Shown here: in pieces, positions 33,085-41,897 of the stretch
How positions within the stretch are numbered: the first letter of the stretch is position 1
Layout of the letters: the number at the start of each line of letters is the position of its first letter
From: an uncultured Oscillospiraceae bacterium
Lineage (GTDB): Bacteria > Bacillota > Clostridia > Oscillospirales > Oscillospiraceae
Assembly (NCBI GenBank): GCA_947626315.1
Contig: CANQRQ010000002.1
Location: forward strand, 1-64,000
Reading direction: 5' to 3'
DNA: 64,000 bases
Notes under the pieces: generated by a model
The model's input: only the letters and a program-made list of their open reading frames with translations
The model's database searches: none
Told to the model about the DNA's origin: nothing
Translations under genes and position numbers: made by a program

Positions 33085-33848
33085 CCTCCTGTTCTCTCCC
33101 ATCTCTCCCGGGAGGCACGCATATAGGCCGGCACGTCCACCTCAAACACCCGGCTCAGCAGGGCGCTGTCCAGTCCGGCCGCGCTCCCCTGATACACCGC
33201 CCTGCCCCGGTCCAGCAGCAGCACCGTGTCCGCGAAGGACAGCGCCAGGTCCAGGTCGTGAAAGACGCCCACGGCGGCCCGGCCGGGCCCGGCGGTCCAG
33301 CTTTTCAGCTGCTCCACCAGCTCGATCTGATACTTGAGGTCCAGGTGGTTCGTGGGCTCGTCCAGAAAGATAATGCCCGGCGTCTGGGCAAAGGTCCGGG
33401 CCAGCAGCACCCGCTGGAGCTGGCCGCCGGAGAGCTCCGTAATGGGCCGGTTCCGCTCCGGCCACAGGTTCAGCCCCTTCAGGCAGTCCTCCGCGATGCG
33501 CCGGTCCTCCGGGGAGGGGGTGGAAAACACGCCCCGGCCCATGTGGGGATAGCGGCCCATGAGCACCGTCTCCCAAACGGTGAAGGCAAAGCCGGCCGTG
33601 TTCATCTGGCTGAGCATGGCCAGCTTCCGGCCCCGCTCCCGGGGGGACAGGGAGCGCAGGTCCCGCCCCTCCAGCTCCAGCAGGCCGGAGGAGGGCAGCA
33701 CGCCGGTGAGGGCCCGGAGGAGGGTCGTCTTTCCGCTGCCGTTGGGGCCCAGGATCACCAGGCGCTCCCCCGGAGAGAGGGTCAGGCTGATCTCCCGGAC
33801 CACCGGCTCGCCGCCGTAGCCGCAGGAGAGCTTTTCTGCCTTCAGCAT
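33081..33848 (-). CDS. btuD: Cobalamin-type ABC transporter ATP-binding protein
   Basis: 255-aa ATPase of the FecE/BtuD class. Walker A is LGPNGSGKTTLL, the signature LSGGQLQRVLLARTFAQTP, Walker B GIIFLDEPTNHLD, with the H-loop His in GVFHDLDLA. It overlaps the permease gene by 7 bp. The family transports cobalamin, heme or ferric siderophores; the upstream cobalamin riboswitch assigns this one to B12/corrinoid uptake. Confidence 0.92.
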   Translation of the reverse strand: MLKAEKLSCGYGGEPVVREISLTLSPGERLVILGPNGSGKTTLLRALTGVLPSSGLLELEGRDLRSLSPRERGRKLAMLSQMNTAGFAFTVWETVLMGRYPHMGRGVFSTPSPEDRRIAEDCLKGLNLWPERNRPITELSGGQLQRVLLARTFAQTPGIIFLDEPTNHLDLKYQIELVEQLKSWTAGPGRAAVGVFHDLDLALSFADTVLLLDRGRAVYQGSAAGLDSALLSRVFEVDVPAYMRASRERWERTGG

Positions 33849-34843
33849 CCCGCCGCCCCCTTTCTTTTAAAGAAAATCAGCATGAAGAAGGGCGCGCCCA
33901 GCAGCGCCGTGACGGCGCCCACCGGGATTTCCCGGGGGGCGGCCAGGGTTCGGGAGGCCAGGTCGCACAGTACCATGAAGCTCCCGCCCAGCAGCGCCGC
34001 GGCGGGCAGCGTCCGCCGGTGGGAGGCGCCGAACAGGCGCCGCGCCACGTGGGGCGCCACCAGGTCCACAAAGCCGATGATGCCGGAGAAGGCCACCGCC
34101 GCGCCGGTGAGCACCGCCACCAGGGCGATGAAAAAGCGGCGGGCGCGCCGGGGGTCCAGCCCCATGGTCTGGGCCTGCTCGTCCCCGAAGCTGAGGAGGT
34201 CCAGCTCTCTGGCCCGGCTGAGAAAGACGCCCAGGCACAGCAGCAGCACCGGCAGGAGCACCCATACGCCCTGCCAGCCCTTGGCCGCAAAGCTCCCCAT
34301 CTGCCACAGGCCGATCCGCTGGGCGTAGTCCGGGTTCATGGCGGCCATCAGATCCAGGATGGCGGAGAAGAAGAGGGAGAGCACCATCCCCGTCAACACC
34401 ACCGTGACCCCGGAGAGCCGGGCGTCAAAGGCCCGGGCCAGGGCCAGGGCCAGCAGCACCGTCCCCAGGCCGCCCGCGAAGCCCGCCGCCGGCAGGGCCA
34501 CGGCCCCCAGGGCGCCGCTGACGCCCAGCACCATGACCGCGCTGGCCCCCAGCCCCGCCCCGGCGGAGACGCCCAGGCCGAAGGGGGAAGCCAGCGGATT
34601 CTCCAGGGCCGACTGCATCACCGTCCCGCCGGCGGAGAGGGCCGCGCCGGTGAGAAAGGCCAGCGTCACCCGGGGCAGCCGGAGCCCCAGGACGAGGGCA
34701 CGGGTGCCCTCGTCCCCGCCGCCCAGCAGGGCGGTCAGGATGCTGCCCGGCGAGAGGGAGACGCTCCCCAGGCCCACGCTCAGCAGGAGCGCGGCCAGGG
34801 TGAAAAGCCCCAGCGCCAGGAAGCTCCCCCCGGCCTTACGCAC
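33842..34843 (-). CDS. btuC: Cobalamin-type ABC transporter permease (FecCD/BtuC family)
   Basis: 333-aa membrane permease with about ten helices. Family markers include LGLRLPRVTLAFLTGAALSAGGTVMQ at the N-terminus, NPLASPFGLGVSAGAG, and the coupling-helix region ARRFFIALVAVLTG...FVDLVAPHVARRL. It overlaps btuD (7 bp) and the binding-protein gene (8 bp), a tightly coupled transporter operon. Substrate is assigned through the riboswitch. Confidence 0.93.
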   Translation of the reverse strand: MRKAGGSFLALGLFTLAALLLSVGLGSVSLSPGSILTALLGGGDEGTRALVLGLRLPRVTLAFLTGAALSAGGTVMQSALENPLASPFGLGVSAGAGLGASAVMVLGVSGALGAVALPAAGFAGGLGTVLLALALARAFDARLSGVTVVLTGMVLSLFFSAILDLMAAMNPDYAQRIGLWQMGSFAAKGWQGVWVLLPVLLLCLGVFLSRARELDLLSFGDEQAQTMGLDPRRARRFFIALVAVLTGAAVAFSGIIGFVDLVAPHVARRLFGASHRRTLPAAALLGGSFMVLCDLASRTLAAPREIPVGAVTALLGAPFFMLIFFKRKGAAGC

Positions 34844-35765
34844 CGTAGGCCTCCGGGTAGACGGCCCGGGCCATCTCCAGCATGGCCTTGACCACGTTCT
34901 GGTCCGGCACGGAGGAGGTCATGTTGTCAATGGAATAGACCGCGCCCTCCTTCACGGCCGTCACGGCCTCCCAGCCGGGCCGGGCCATGATCTCGCCAAC
35001 GGGGTCGTCGATATAATTGACGTTGGTGAGGATCACGTCCGGATCGGCGGCCACCACGCTCTCCTCCGTGACGCTTAGCCAGCCCTCTTCCGCGCCCAGG
35101 ATGTTCTCCGCGCCGATCAGCCTGAGCATCTCGTCCAGAAACACGCCGGAGCCGAAGCTGTACAGATAGGGAGCGGCGGAAATCTCAAAGTACACGGATT
35201 TCTTCTCCGTGATGCCCGCGCCGATGGCGGCGATCCGGTCCACCTCCGCCTGCATGGCGTCCACGATCTCCTGCCCCTTCTCCTCCTCTCCGAAGAGGGA
35301 GGCCACAAAGGCGATGTCGCTCTCGATGTCCGCGAGGCTGTCGCTGGTGGGCACGCAGGCCACGCACACGCCCAGGTCAACGAGCCCCCGGTAGGGGTCC
35401 TCCTGGTCATAGAGGGACATGTTCGTTACCAGAAGCAGGTCCGGCCGGAGGGCCGTCAGCTGCTCCATGTCCGGGTTCGACAGGTCCAGCACCGGCACGT
35501 CCGTGGGCAGGCCCTCCAGCCCCAGGCTGGAGCTGTCATAGGCCACGATTTCCTCTCCGTGCCCCAGCGCGGTCACCATCTCCGCCAGGGACGGGGCCAG
35601 GACGGCCACGGTTTTGATCTCCGCCGGGACGGCGATCTCCGCGCCGCTGGGGTCAGTGAGGGTGCGGGGCGCGGCGTCTGACGGTCCGGCGCCCCCGCAG
35701 CCGGCGAGGCCCAGGAGCAGTACCAGGGCCAGAAGCAGGGAGAGGCTTCTTGTTCTCTTGTTCAT
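34836..35765 (-). CDS. btuF: Cobalamin-type ABC transporter substrate-binding lipoprotein
   Basis: 309-aa extracytoplasmic binding protein. A lipoprotein signal peptide ends at LAGCGG. It is a class III (BtuF/FhuD) fold protein with VAVLAPSLAEMVTALGHGEEIVAYDSS early and DVILTNVNYIDDPVGEI late. Start MNKRTRSLS at 35765 follows AGGAAG; the longer track ORF would place 16 residues over the riboswitch terminator region. It is the first gene of the operon, 25 nt after the riboswitch terminator. Confidence 0.92.
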   Translation of the reverse strand: MNKRTRSLSLLLALVLLLGLAGCGGAGPSDAAPRTLTDPSGAEIAVPAEIKTVAVLAPSLAEMVTALGHGEEIVAYDSSSLGLEGLPTDVPVLDLSNPDMEQLTALRPDLLLVTNMSLYDQEDPYRGLVDLGVCVACVPTSDSLADIESDIAFVASLFGEEEKGQEIVDAMQAEVDRIAAIGAGITEKKSVYFEISAAPYLYSFGSGVFLDEMLRLIGAENILGAEEGWLSVTEESVVAADPDVILTNVNYIDDPVGEIMARPGWEAVTAVKEGAVYSIDNMTSSVPDQNVVKAMLEMARAVYPEAYGA

Positions 35766-35789
35766 AGTCTTTCTTCCTTTCTGCCCGGC

Positions 35790-35828
35790 AAAAAAGAACA
35801 CCCCTCCACACACAAAGGGGTGTTTTTG
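35790..35828 (-). terminator. Riboswitch-controlled terminator before btuF
   Basis: AACACCCC/GGGGTGTT with a 12-nt loop, then CTTTTTT on the minus strand, placed between the cobalamin aptamer and btuF. It is the likely expression platform. Confidence 0.85.
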
Positions 35829-35884
35829 CCGTCAGAAACCGGCCGCAGAAAAGCCTTCTGCGGCGGGCACAAAAACAGGCACAT

Positions 35885-36050
35885 GCCCATTCATCGTGAG
35901 CGTGTGCAGGACAGACTCAGCATTCTGGCTGAACACCCAAAGGCGTATCACAGTGGCGGGACCGTGCGGGATTTGCACCCGGCTTTCCTGAATAATTGCC
36001 TGCCCCTTGGTCGGAGCGTATTCTGTTTTCCCGGAGAATTCACCCGAAAC
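35885..36050 (-). promoter_or_regulatory. Cobalamin (AdoCbl-class) riboswitch
   Basis: On the minus strand the B12-box core GCCGGGTGCAAATCCCGCAC, followed by GGTCCCGCCACTGTGA, is exact, and the 3' segment GCCAGAATGCTGAGTCTGTCC fits the family. The expected stems lie upstream. A second hairpin (GCCGCAGAAG.../CTTTTCTGCGGC, about 35841-35863) separates it from the terminator and may be part of the switch. Boundaries are approximate. It represses B12 uptake when cobalamin is abundant. Confidence 0.95.
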
Positions 36051-36063
36051 CGGGTGTGCTGCC

Positions 36064-36092
36064 AGTATAGCAAAAATAAGCCTGTCTGTCAA
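36064..36092 (-). promoter_or_regulatory. Sigma-A promoter of the btu operon
   Basis: TTGACA (36087-36092), a 17-bp spacer and TATACT (36064-36069) on the minus strand, directly upstream of the riboswitch. Confidence 0.85.
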
Positions 36093-36141
36093 TTTATACC
36101 GGTTCCCGCCGCTCATTGTCAATCTGTGTTTTCTGTTTCGG

Positions 36142-36170
36142 TTGACAATCTTTCCCGTGCCGGGTAGAAT
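36142..36170 (+). promoter_or_regulatory. Sigma-A promoter of birA
   Basis: TTGACA (36142-36147), a 17-bp spacer and TAGAAT (36165-36170), divergent from the btu promoter. Confidence 0.8.
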
Positions 36171-36203
36171 AGGGGCAAGAAAGCGGAAGGAAGGATACGC
36201 CGG

Positions 36204-37178
36204 ATGATCAAGGACAGGGTTTTGGCGCTTTTATGGGAGAACACGGACCGGGCCCTCTCCGGCGCGGAGCTGGCCCGGCAGCTCTCCGTGAGCCGGACCG
36301 CCGTCTGGAAGGCGGTGGAGCAGCTGCGGGGAGAGGGCTACCCTATCCAATCCGCCCCCCGTCGGGGCTACCGCCTCTCCCCGGACAGCGACGTGCTCAG
36401 CGAGGCGGGCATCCGGCGCTATCTCCGCCATCAGGAGCTGGCGGTCCGGATCTTTCCCGTGCTCAGCTCCACCAACACCGTTTTGAAGGACCTGGCTGCC
36501 CAGGGCGCCCCGGAGGGGACGGTCCTGGTGGCCGGGGAACAGACCGCGGGCCGGGGCCGGCTGGGCCGGAGCTTTTACTCCCCGGCGGGCACGGGCCTGT
36601 ACATGAGCCTTCTGCTGCGCCCGGCGCTGAGCGCCCCGGAGGCGGCCGGTATGACCGCCTGCGCCGCCGTGGCGGTGGCCGGGGCGATCGAGGAGCTGGC
36701 CGGGGTCCCCGCCGGGATCAAATGGGTCAACGACGTGCTGGTGGCGGGGAAAAAGGTCTGCGGGATCCTCACGGAGGCCTCCCTCGACTGCGAGAACGGC
36801 CTGGTAAACTACGCGGTGGTGGGAATCGGGATCAACACCCGGCTCCCCGCGGCGGACTTCCCGGAGCCGCTGCGGGACATTGCCGGCGCCGTTTTTGAGG
36901 GGAAAGATCTCCCGGAGCTGCGCTGCCGGCTGGCGGCGGCGGTTCTGGACCGGTTTCTGGACGATTACCGGCAGCTGGGAGAGAAGCCCTTTTATGAGGA
37001 CTACCGGCGGCGGTCCCTGGTCCTGGGCCGGGAGATCCTGCTCCTTTCCCCGGGCCGGGACCCGGTTCCGGCAAAGGCCCTGGACATTGACCGGGATTTC
37101 GCCCTGCTGGCAGAGCTGGAGGACGGCAGTCTCCGCCGGGTCAACGCCGGAGAGGTGAGCATCCGGGCAGCGAAATAA
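36204..37178 (+). CDS. birA: Bifunctional biotin-protein ligase / biotin operon repressor
   Basis: 324-aa protein. An N-terminal winged helix (ALSGAELARQLSVSRTAVWKAVEQLR) precedes the ligase domain with GEQTAGRGRLGRSF (biotinyl-AMP loop) and KWVNDVLV, and a C-terminal SH3-like domain. It attaches biotin to carboxylase/decarboxylase carriers and can repress biotin genes when holo. The HTH makes it the class II (regulatory) form; no biotin synthesis gene is nearby. ATG 36204 lies about 27 nt after the predicted transcript start. Confidence 0.96.
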   Translation: MIKDRVLALLWENTDRALSGAELARQLSVSRTAVWKAVEQLRGEGYPIQSAPRRGYRLSPDSDVLSEAGIRRYLRHQELAVRIFPVLSSTNTVLKDLAAQGAPEGTVLVAGEQTAGRGRLGRSFYSPAGTGLYMSLLLRPALSAPEAAGMTACAAVAVAGAIEELAGVPAGIKWVNDVLVAGKKVCGILTEASLDCENGLVNYAVVGIGINTRLPAADFPEPLRDIAGAVFEGKDLPELRCRLAAAVLDRFLDDYRQLGEKPFYEDYRRRSLVLGREILLLSPGRDPVPAKALDIDRDFALLAELEDGSLRRVNAGEVSIRAAK

Positions 37179-37184
37179 GAAAAC

Positions 37185-37208
37185 GGGGCAGACCTTCAGG
37201 CCTGCCCC
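37185..37208 (+). terminator. Stem-loop after birA
   Basis: GGGGCAG/CTGCCCC hairpin 6 bp after the stop codon, with no U-tract. A probable transcript end. Confidence 0.5.
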
Positions 37209-37270
37209 GGCAGACTGTAGACAAATCTTCATTGCCTTCGCCGCAGAGCGACGAAGAAAGAATTAAAATC

Positions 37271-37410
37271 GTTTTTGAGGCAGCTTTGCCGCCTCAAAAA
37301 CTCCCTAAGGCGAGCAAAGCGAGCCCTCGCGCCGACCAAACGGGGCGAAGCCCCTGCGATCAGCGCGAGTGCCTCAAATGCGAGCCCAACGAAGTGGGTC
37401 GCATTTGAAG
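37271..37410. other. Cluster of hairpins between birA and gtrA
   Basis: GTTTTTGAGGCaGC/GCcGCCTCAAAAAC (37271-37301), a nested CTCGCGC...GGGGC-GAA-GCCCC...GCGCGAG structure (about 37323-37369), and CAAATGCGA/TCGCATTTG (about 37376-37409) enclosing CCCA/TGGG follow each other. The last two may serve as 3' structures of gtrA. The sequence is noncoding and looks repeat-derived. No second copy was noticed in the window. Confidence 0.55.
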
Positions 37411-37418
37411 CTTTTCTC

Positions 37419-37817
37419 TCACTTGAAAATCACGAATTTACTGGCAATGTAGTTGAGGATGATGACAAGCACATTGGAGAGCAGCTTCCACAGATCGGCG
37501 TTATAGCCCAGCTTGTCCACCGCGATCCACATGATGACCACGTCAAGGACCCCGGTCAGGATCCGCGCGGTGAAGAAGGAGACGGCCTCCCTGGTGAGCA
37601 CGTCCCTTTGAAAGGACTTGCTGTGAAATACCCACAGCTTGTTTGTGATAAAGGCGAAGAGCACCGCCAGCAGCCACGCGATGCAGGTGGACGGGACATT
37701 GGGGATCTCCAGGCTGCTGTAGCAGACCTTGTACACGACCCAGTTGATCACCGTGGTCAGGACCCCGAAAATCCCGTAGGGAATAAGATCCTTATATTTC
37801 TCATAGAGCGCTTTCAT
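37419..37817 (-). CDS. GtrA-family membrane protein
   Basis: 132-aa protein with four membrane helices. YGIFGVLTTVINWVVYKV and FAFITNKLWVFHS are GtrA-family hallmarks, and the protein ends ILNYIASKFVIFK. Members are linked to lipid-linked sugar flipping or cell-wall glycan modification. Start MKALYEKYKDL at 37817 has AGGAGG 7 nt upstream; the track ORF's extra 29 residues are unlikely. No glycosyltransferase is adjacent. Confidence 0.92.
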   Translation of the reverse strand: MKALYEKYKDLIPYGIFGVLTTVINWVVYKVCYSSLEIPNVPSTCIAWLLAVLFAFITNKLWVFHSKSFQRDVLTREAVSFFTARILTGVLDVVIMWIAVDKLGYNADLWKLLSNVLVIILNYIASKFVIFK

Positions 37818-37923
37818 CCTGCCGCCTCCTGCGCAAATGCAATCTGTTCCCAGCCGGTCACTCAGCATATCACAAAACCGCGGACCGGGCAACCGTTTTT
37901 TCACAGGCGTCCCGGGGAAAAAT

Positions 37924-37950
37924 TTAGCACTCTTCCTGCAAGAGTGCTAA
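37924..37950. promoter_or_regulatory. CIRCE operator (HrcA binding site)
   Basis: TTAGCACTC-N9-GAGTGCTAA, a perfect match to the CIRCE consensus, lies 73 bp upstream of the ftsH start codon. It indicates heat-shock control of ftsH by HrcA. A convincing sigma-A promoter next to it was not found. No groE or dnaK gene is in this window. Confidence 0.95.
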
Positions 37951-38022
37951 ATTCACGCCCTGTTCATGCTTTTTCCTCGGAGGAGTGTAAAATATCAGAT
38001 ATAAAGACGGGAGGGAACACAA

Positions 38023-39840
38023 ATGCAAGAGGTCAAAACACCTAAGAAACCCCTGATTTTCTATTACTGTATCGCGCTGCTGCTGGTGGTGCTGTTCAAT
38101 GCCCTGGTCACCCCCTGGCTGACCAGGCGGCAGGTGCAGGAGGTGGATTACGGCACCTTCATGAGCATGACCGAGAACAAGGAGATCGGCCTGGTGGAGG
38201 TGCAGGAGCAGGAAAACCAGATCATCTTCACCGATAAGGACAAAACCGCCGTCTACAAGACCGGCATGATGCCCGATCAGGGCCTGACGGAGCGGCTGTA
38301 CGCCGCCGGGGCGGAGTTCTCCGGGGAGATCATGGAGCAGGCCAGCCCGCTCCTGAGCGCCCTCTTGAGCTGGGTGCTGCCGATCGCCCTGTTCATCGGC
38401 CTGGGCCAGCTGCTGAACCGGCAGATGATGAAGAGCATGGGCGGACCCAACTCCATGATGTTCGGCATGGGCAAGAGCAGCGCCAAGATCTACGTGAAGT
38501 CCTCCGAGGGCATCCATTTCTCCGACGTGGCCGGGGAGGACGAGGCCAAGGAGAATCTCAGCGAGATCGTGGACTACCTCCACGACCCGGGCAAGTACCA
38601 GGAGATCGGCGCCTCCATGCCCAAGGGCATTTTGCTGGTGGGCCCTCCGGGCACCGGCAAGACCATGCTGGCCAAGGCGGTGGCCGGCGAGAGCAACGTG
38701 CCCTTCTTCTCCATGTCCGGCTCAGAGTTTGTGGAGATGTTCGTAGGCATGGGTGCCTCCAAGGTCCGGGACCTGTTTAAGCAGGCCAAGGAGAAGGCTC
38801 CCTGCATCGTGTTCATCGACGAGATCGACGCCATCGGCAAGAAGCGGGACAGCCGCATGGGCGGCAATGACGAGCGGGAGCAGACCCTGAACCAGCTGCT
38901 CACCGAGATGGACGGCTTTGAGGGCAACAACGGCGTGGTCATTCTGGCCGCCACCAACCGGCCCGAGTCCCTGGACCCGGCCCTCACCCGCCCCGGCCGC
39001 TTTGACCGGCGGGTGCCCGTGGAACTGCCGGATCTGAAGGGCCGGGAGGACATCCTGAAGGTCCACGCCAAGAAGATCAAGGCCGCCGAGGATGTGGATT
39101 TCGAGAAGATCGCCCGCATGGCCTCCGGCGCCTCCGGGGCGGAGCTGGCCAACATTGTCAACGAGGCGGCCCTGCGGGCCGTCCGGGACGGGCGGCGCTT
39201 CGCCGCTCAGGCGGACTTTGAGGAGAGCATCGAGGTGGTCATTGCCGGCTACCAGAAGAAAAACGCCATCCTCACCGACCAGGAGAAGTGGGCCGTGGCC
39301 TACCACGAGATCGGCCACGCTCTGGTGGCGGCCCGGCAGACCCATTCCGCTCCGGTGCAGAAAATCACCATCATCCCCCGCACCTCCGGTGCCCTGGGCT
39401 ACACCATGCAGGTGGAGGAGGGCAACCACTATCTCATGACCAAGGAGGAGCTGGAGAACAAGATCGCCACCCTGACCGGCGGCCGGGCGGCGGAGGAGAT
39501 CCAGTTTGGCGCCGTGTCCACCGGGGCGGCCAACGACATCGAGCAGGCCACCAAGCTGGCCCGGGCCATGGTCACCCGCTACGGCATGAGCAGCGATTTT
39601 GACATGGTGGCCCTGGAGACGGTGACCGACCCCTATCTGGGCGGGGACACTTCCCTGGCCTGCTCCCCGGAGACCCAGGCGGAGGTGGACCGGCAGGTGG
39701 TGGAGCTGGTGAAGAAGCAGCACGCCAAGGCGCTGGACATTCTGGAAAACGACCGGGCCATGCTGGACAAGCTGGCCAAGGCCCTCTACGAGAAGGAGAC
39801 CATCACCGGCGAAGAGTTCATGGCCATTCTGAACGCCTGA
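38023..39840 (+). CDS. ftsH: ATP-dependent zinc metalloprotease FtsH
   Basis: 605-aa membrane AAA+ protease that degrades misfolded or regulatory membrane proteins. Two N-terminal helices (about residues 10-32 and 105-127) flank an extracytoplasmic loop. The AAA module has Walker [18 protein letters not shown], Walker [12 protein letters not shown] and the [22 protein letters not shown]; the zinc site is HEIGH in [12 protein letters not shown]. Length is normal, though the cytoplasmic tail is short. GGGAGG precedes the ATG. The CIRCE element upstream is unusual for ftsH. Confidence 0.96.
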   Translation: MQEVKTPKKPLIFYYCIALLLVVLFNALVTPWLTRRQVQEVDYGTFMSMTENKEIGLVEVQEQENQIIFTDKDKTAVYKTGMMPDQGLTERLYAAGAEFSGEIMEQASPLLSALLSWVLPIALFIGLGQLLNRQMMKSMGGPNSMMFGMGKSSAKIYVKSSEGIHFSDVAGEDEAKENLSEIVDYLHDPGKYQEIGASMPKGILLVGPPGTGKTMLAKAVAGESNVPFFSMSGSEFVEMFVGMGASKVRDLFKQAKEKAPCIVFIDEIDAIGKKRDSRMGGNDEREQTLNQLLTEMDGFEGNNGVVILAATNRPESLDPALTRPGRFDRRVPVELPDLKGREDILKVHAKKIKAAEDVDFEKIARMASGASGAELANIVNEAALRAVRDGRRFAAQADFEESIEVVIAGYQKKNAILTDQEKWAVAYHEIGHALVAARQTHSAPVQKITIIPRTSGALGYTMQVEEGNHYLMTKEELENKIATLTGGRAAEEIQFGAVSTGAANDIEQATKLARAMVTRYGMSSDFDMVALETVTDPYLGGDTSLACSPETQAEVDRQVVELVKKQHAKALDILENDRAMLDKLAKALYEKETITGEEFMAILNA

Positions 39841-39864
39841 TTCTCCCCGCCGGCTTACCCCGCG

Positions 39865-39902
39865 AAAAAACAGGGCTGCGTGTCAAAACAGCCCTGTTTT
39901 TT
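39865..39902. terminator. Bidirectional terminator between ftsH and the PIG-L gene
   Basis: AAAAAACAGGGCTG/CAGCCCTGTTTTTT, a 14-bp stem with a 10-nt loop. It ends ftsH; its left part overlaps the last codons of the convergent PIG-L gene. Confidence 0.9.
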
Positions 39903-41823
39903 CTATCAGCATCTGAAGCTTGATGCGCAAGGTGGTATGGCAGAGCTTTGGCAGTTCGTAGCGCCAGAAGACTTCCATAGGCTGGCCCAGCCGGCGGATA
40001 AATCCGGGGTTTGAGATCAGCACACTGTCGGACAAGCTGCCGTCCGCGCTCTCCACCGTCACCACACAGCTGCGCAGGAAGGGGCAGGACACCTGCAGCG
40101 TCCCGTCCTCTATCCGGGCGGTGCAGCCCTCCCCCTGGACGCTGACCCGGTAATTCTCCTCCGTCAGCTCCGCCGGAGCGCCCATCGCGTACAGGCGGAA
40201 GGAGGCCCGGCCGTTCAGGGGCGTATAGTAGTCATAGGCAAAGCTGCCCTCCGCGTCCTGGAGCTTGATGAAACGCAGGTCCGGGTCCGGCTGCCGGTCG
40301 TAGACCTCCAGCTCCGTCAGCCCGGCCCGCTCGCCCTCCGTCTCCAGCAGGCGGACCGTCAGGCTATGGACAGACTTCTTGGCCATGGAGATCTCCGTGG
40401 CCGTCCCCATAGGGTCCAGCGGCCCGGTATGGAGCTCGGTCCCATCGTCAAAGCGGATCAGCGCGTCCAGCACATTGTCCTCCTCAGAGGGATTGTCGTA
40501 CAGGCGCAGGCAGACCAGATCTGCCTCCCTGTCCAAGGTCAGGACGGCGCTCCGCTCCGTATCCCCCGGCTCCGGCACCCAGGCCCCGTCATAAGGCGGC
40601 CCCCAGCTCAGCAGATCTTCTGAATCAGCCAGCTTGAAGTCCTTGAGCCGCTCCGCCTGCCCGGAGCTGGCGCTGACCTGGGCGGTATAGCTCAGAGAGC
40701 CGGTAGGCCGGAACCAGTAGACCTTGTCGGCGTTGATGATGCCGAAGGCCTGGTCCAGAACGCCGTATTGGAGGGGATACAGCTTCAAGGTCAGATAGGT
40801 CCCGGCATTTTCCATGGAGCGGGACAGGGTGGAGGCGGCCACCGGCAGGCGGATGCGGTCCGACCAGCGGTAGAAGTTGTTCTCTTTCATATGCTCCGTG
40901 CCGTACGGGTTCAGGGTGGAGGCCATGTTCAGCCGGTAGAAATCGTTGGGGTTATAGTATGAGGTGCTGTAGGCAAAGCCCTTGAGCACCAGAGGCCGGT
41001 AATCGGGGCTTTGGGCCAGGACCTGGCCCAAAGCCTCCTCAAAAAACAGAGAGCAGGCCTTGTGGTCCAGGTGGTCGTCCAGATCGCAGGCGAAAATGAC
41101 CTCCGGCCGCAGCTCCTGAAGAACGCTTTCCAGGTCCTCCAGCAGATGGCGGCGGGTGTACGGATTGCCGTCGTGATAGGCGGGGTGCCCCTCAATGCCG
41201 TAGGTCTCGGTATAGCCGGCGGCGGAGGTCATGGGCTCGTCCGGCCCGGCGTTGTAGATATGAGGGGAGCCCTGGGCCCACTGGTCCCCGTAGCCCAGGA
41301 AGATCACATGCTCCTCCGGCACGCCCAGAGACTCCATCACGTGCACGGACTCCTGCATCCGGCCGGGCCCCGCAAGGCCCTTATCCCCGTTGGTGAGGAA
41401 GACCGCGTACACCTGGCTGCCATAACGGACATATTCCTCCAGCACCCCGGCCATCAGGTTCTGATCGTCGTCCTCATGAGGGACCAGCAGCATCACCTTT
41501 TTTCCGGCGTAGAGGGCGGCTTTTCCCTGGTCCACCTGGCGGTAGACGGCCCCGGGCAGAAAGGCCCGCCACAGCAGCACCCCTGCCGCAATCAGCAGCG
41601 CGCAGACGGCGGGGAGGGCCGCCGCGCAGAACCAGCGGAGGCGGTCCGGCAGCCGCAAAAGGAAGAGGAGCGTGAACAGCGCCGTGAACAGGGCCGCCAG
41701 CCGGAACCCGGAGTTGAGCCAGTCCGCCAATGTGAAGGCGATATCCGCCAGGACGCAGAGTTCCCCGGCCAGAAGGACGCTGCCCAGCAGCCGGCCGGCA
41801 ATAGACCTTTTCGCTTTTTTCAT
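39883..41823 (-). CDS. Membrane-bound PIG-L/LmbE-type deacetylase with beta-rich C-terminal region
   Basis: 646-aa protein. Three N-terminal helices (about residues 10-95) precede a PIG-L domain with the zinc motif PHEDDDQNLM (variant of PHPDDE) and the second ligand motif DLDDHLDHKA. A domain of about 300 residues, probably beta-sandwich (galactose-binding-like), follows. PIG-L enzymes remove acetyl groups from N-acetylglucosamine-type sugars, here probably at the cell surface. Its last codons form part of the shared terminator. No clear promoter was recognised upstream. Confidence 0.85.
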   Translation of the reverse strand: MKKAKRSIAGRLLGSVLLAGELCVLADIAFTLADWLNSGFRLAALFTALFTLLFLLRLPDRLRWFCAAALPAVCALLIAAGVLLWRAFLPGAVYRQVDQGKAALYAGKKVMLLVPHEDDDQNLMAGVLEEYVRYGSQVYAVFLTNGDKGLAGPGRMQESVHVMESLGVPEEHVIFLGYGDQWAQGSPHIYNAGPDEPMTSAAGYTETYGIEGHPAYHDGNPYTRRHLLEDLESVLQELRPEVIFACDLDDHLDHKACSLFFEEALGQVLAQSPDYRPLVLKGFAYSTSYYNPNDFYRLNMASTLNPYGTEHMKENNFYRWSDRIRLPVAASTLSRSMENAGTYLTLKLYPLQYGVLDQAFGIINADKVYWFRPTGSLSYTAQVSASSGQAERLKDFKLADSEDLLSWGPPYDGAWVPEPGDTERSAVLTLDREADLVCLRLYDNPSEEDNVLDALIRFDDGTELHTGPLDPMGTATEISMAKKSVHSLTVRLLETEGERAGLTELEVYDRQPDPDLRFIKLQDAEGSFAYDYYTPLNGRASFRLYAMGAPAELTEENYRVSVQGEGCTARIEDGTLQVSCPFLRSCVVTVESADGSLSDSVLISNPGFIRRLGQPMEVFWRYELPKLCHTTLRIKLQMLIEKTGLF

Positions 41824-41897
41824 CCCGCCTTCACTTCCGTTCCTTTAAGAAATCACGCCGGACGGAAAGCCCGGCGCGCAAAACAAGCCCGTATCCA

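Noticed and set aside
37275-38045. 256-aa plus-strand ORF opposite gtrA
   Set aside because: Runs through hairpins, gtrA and the CIRCE element; a shadow frame.
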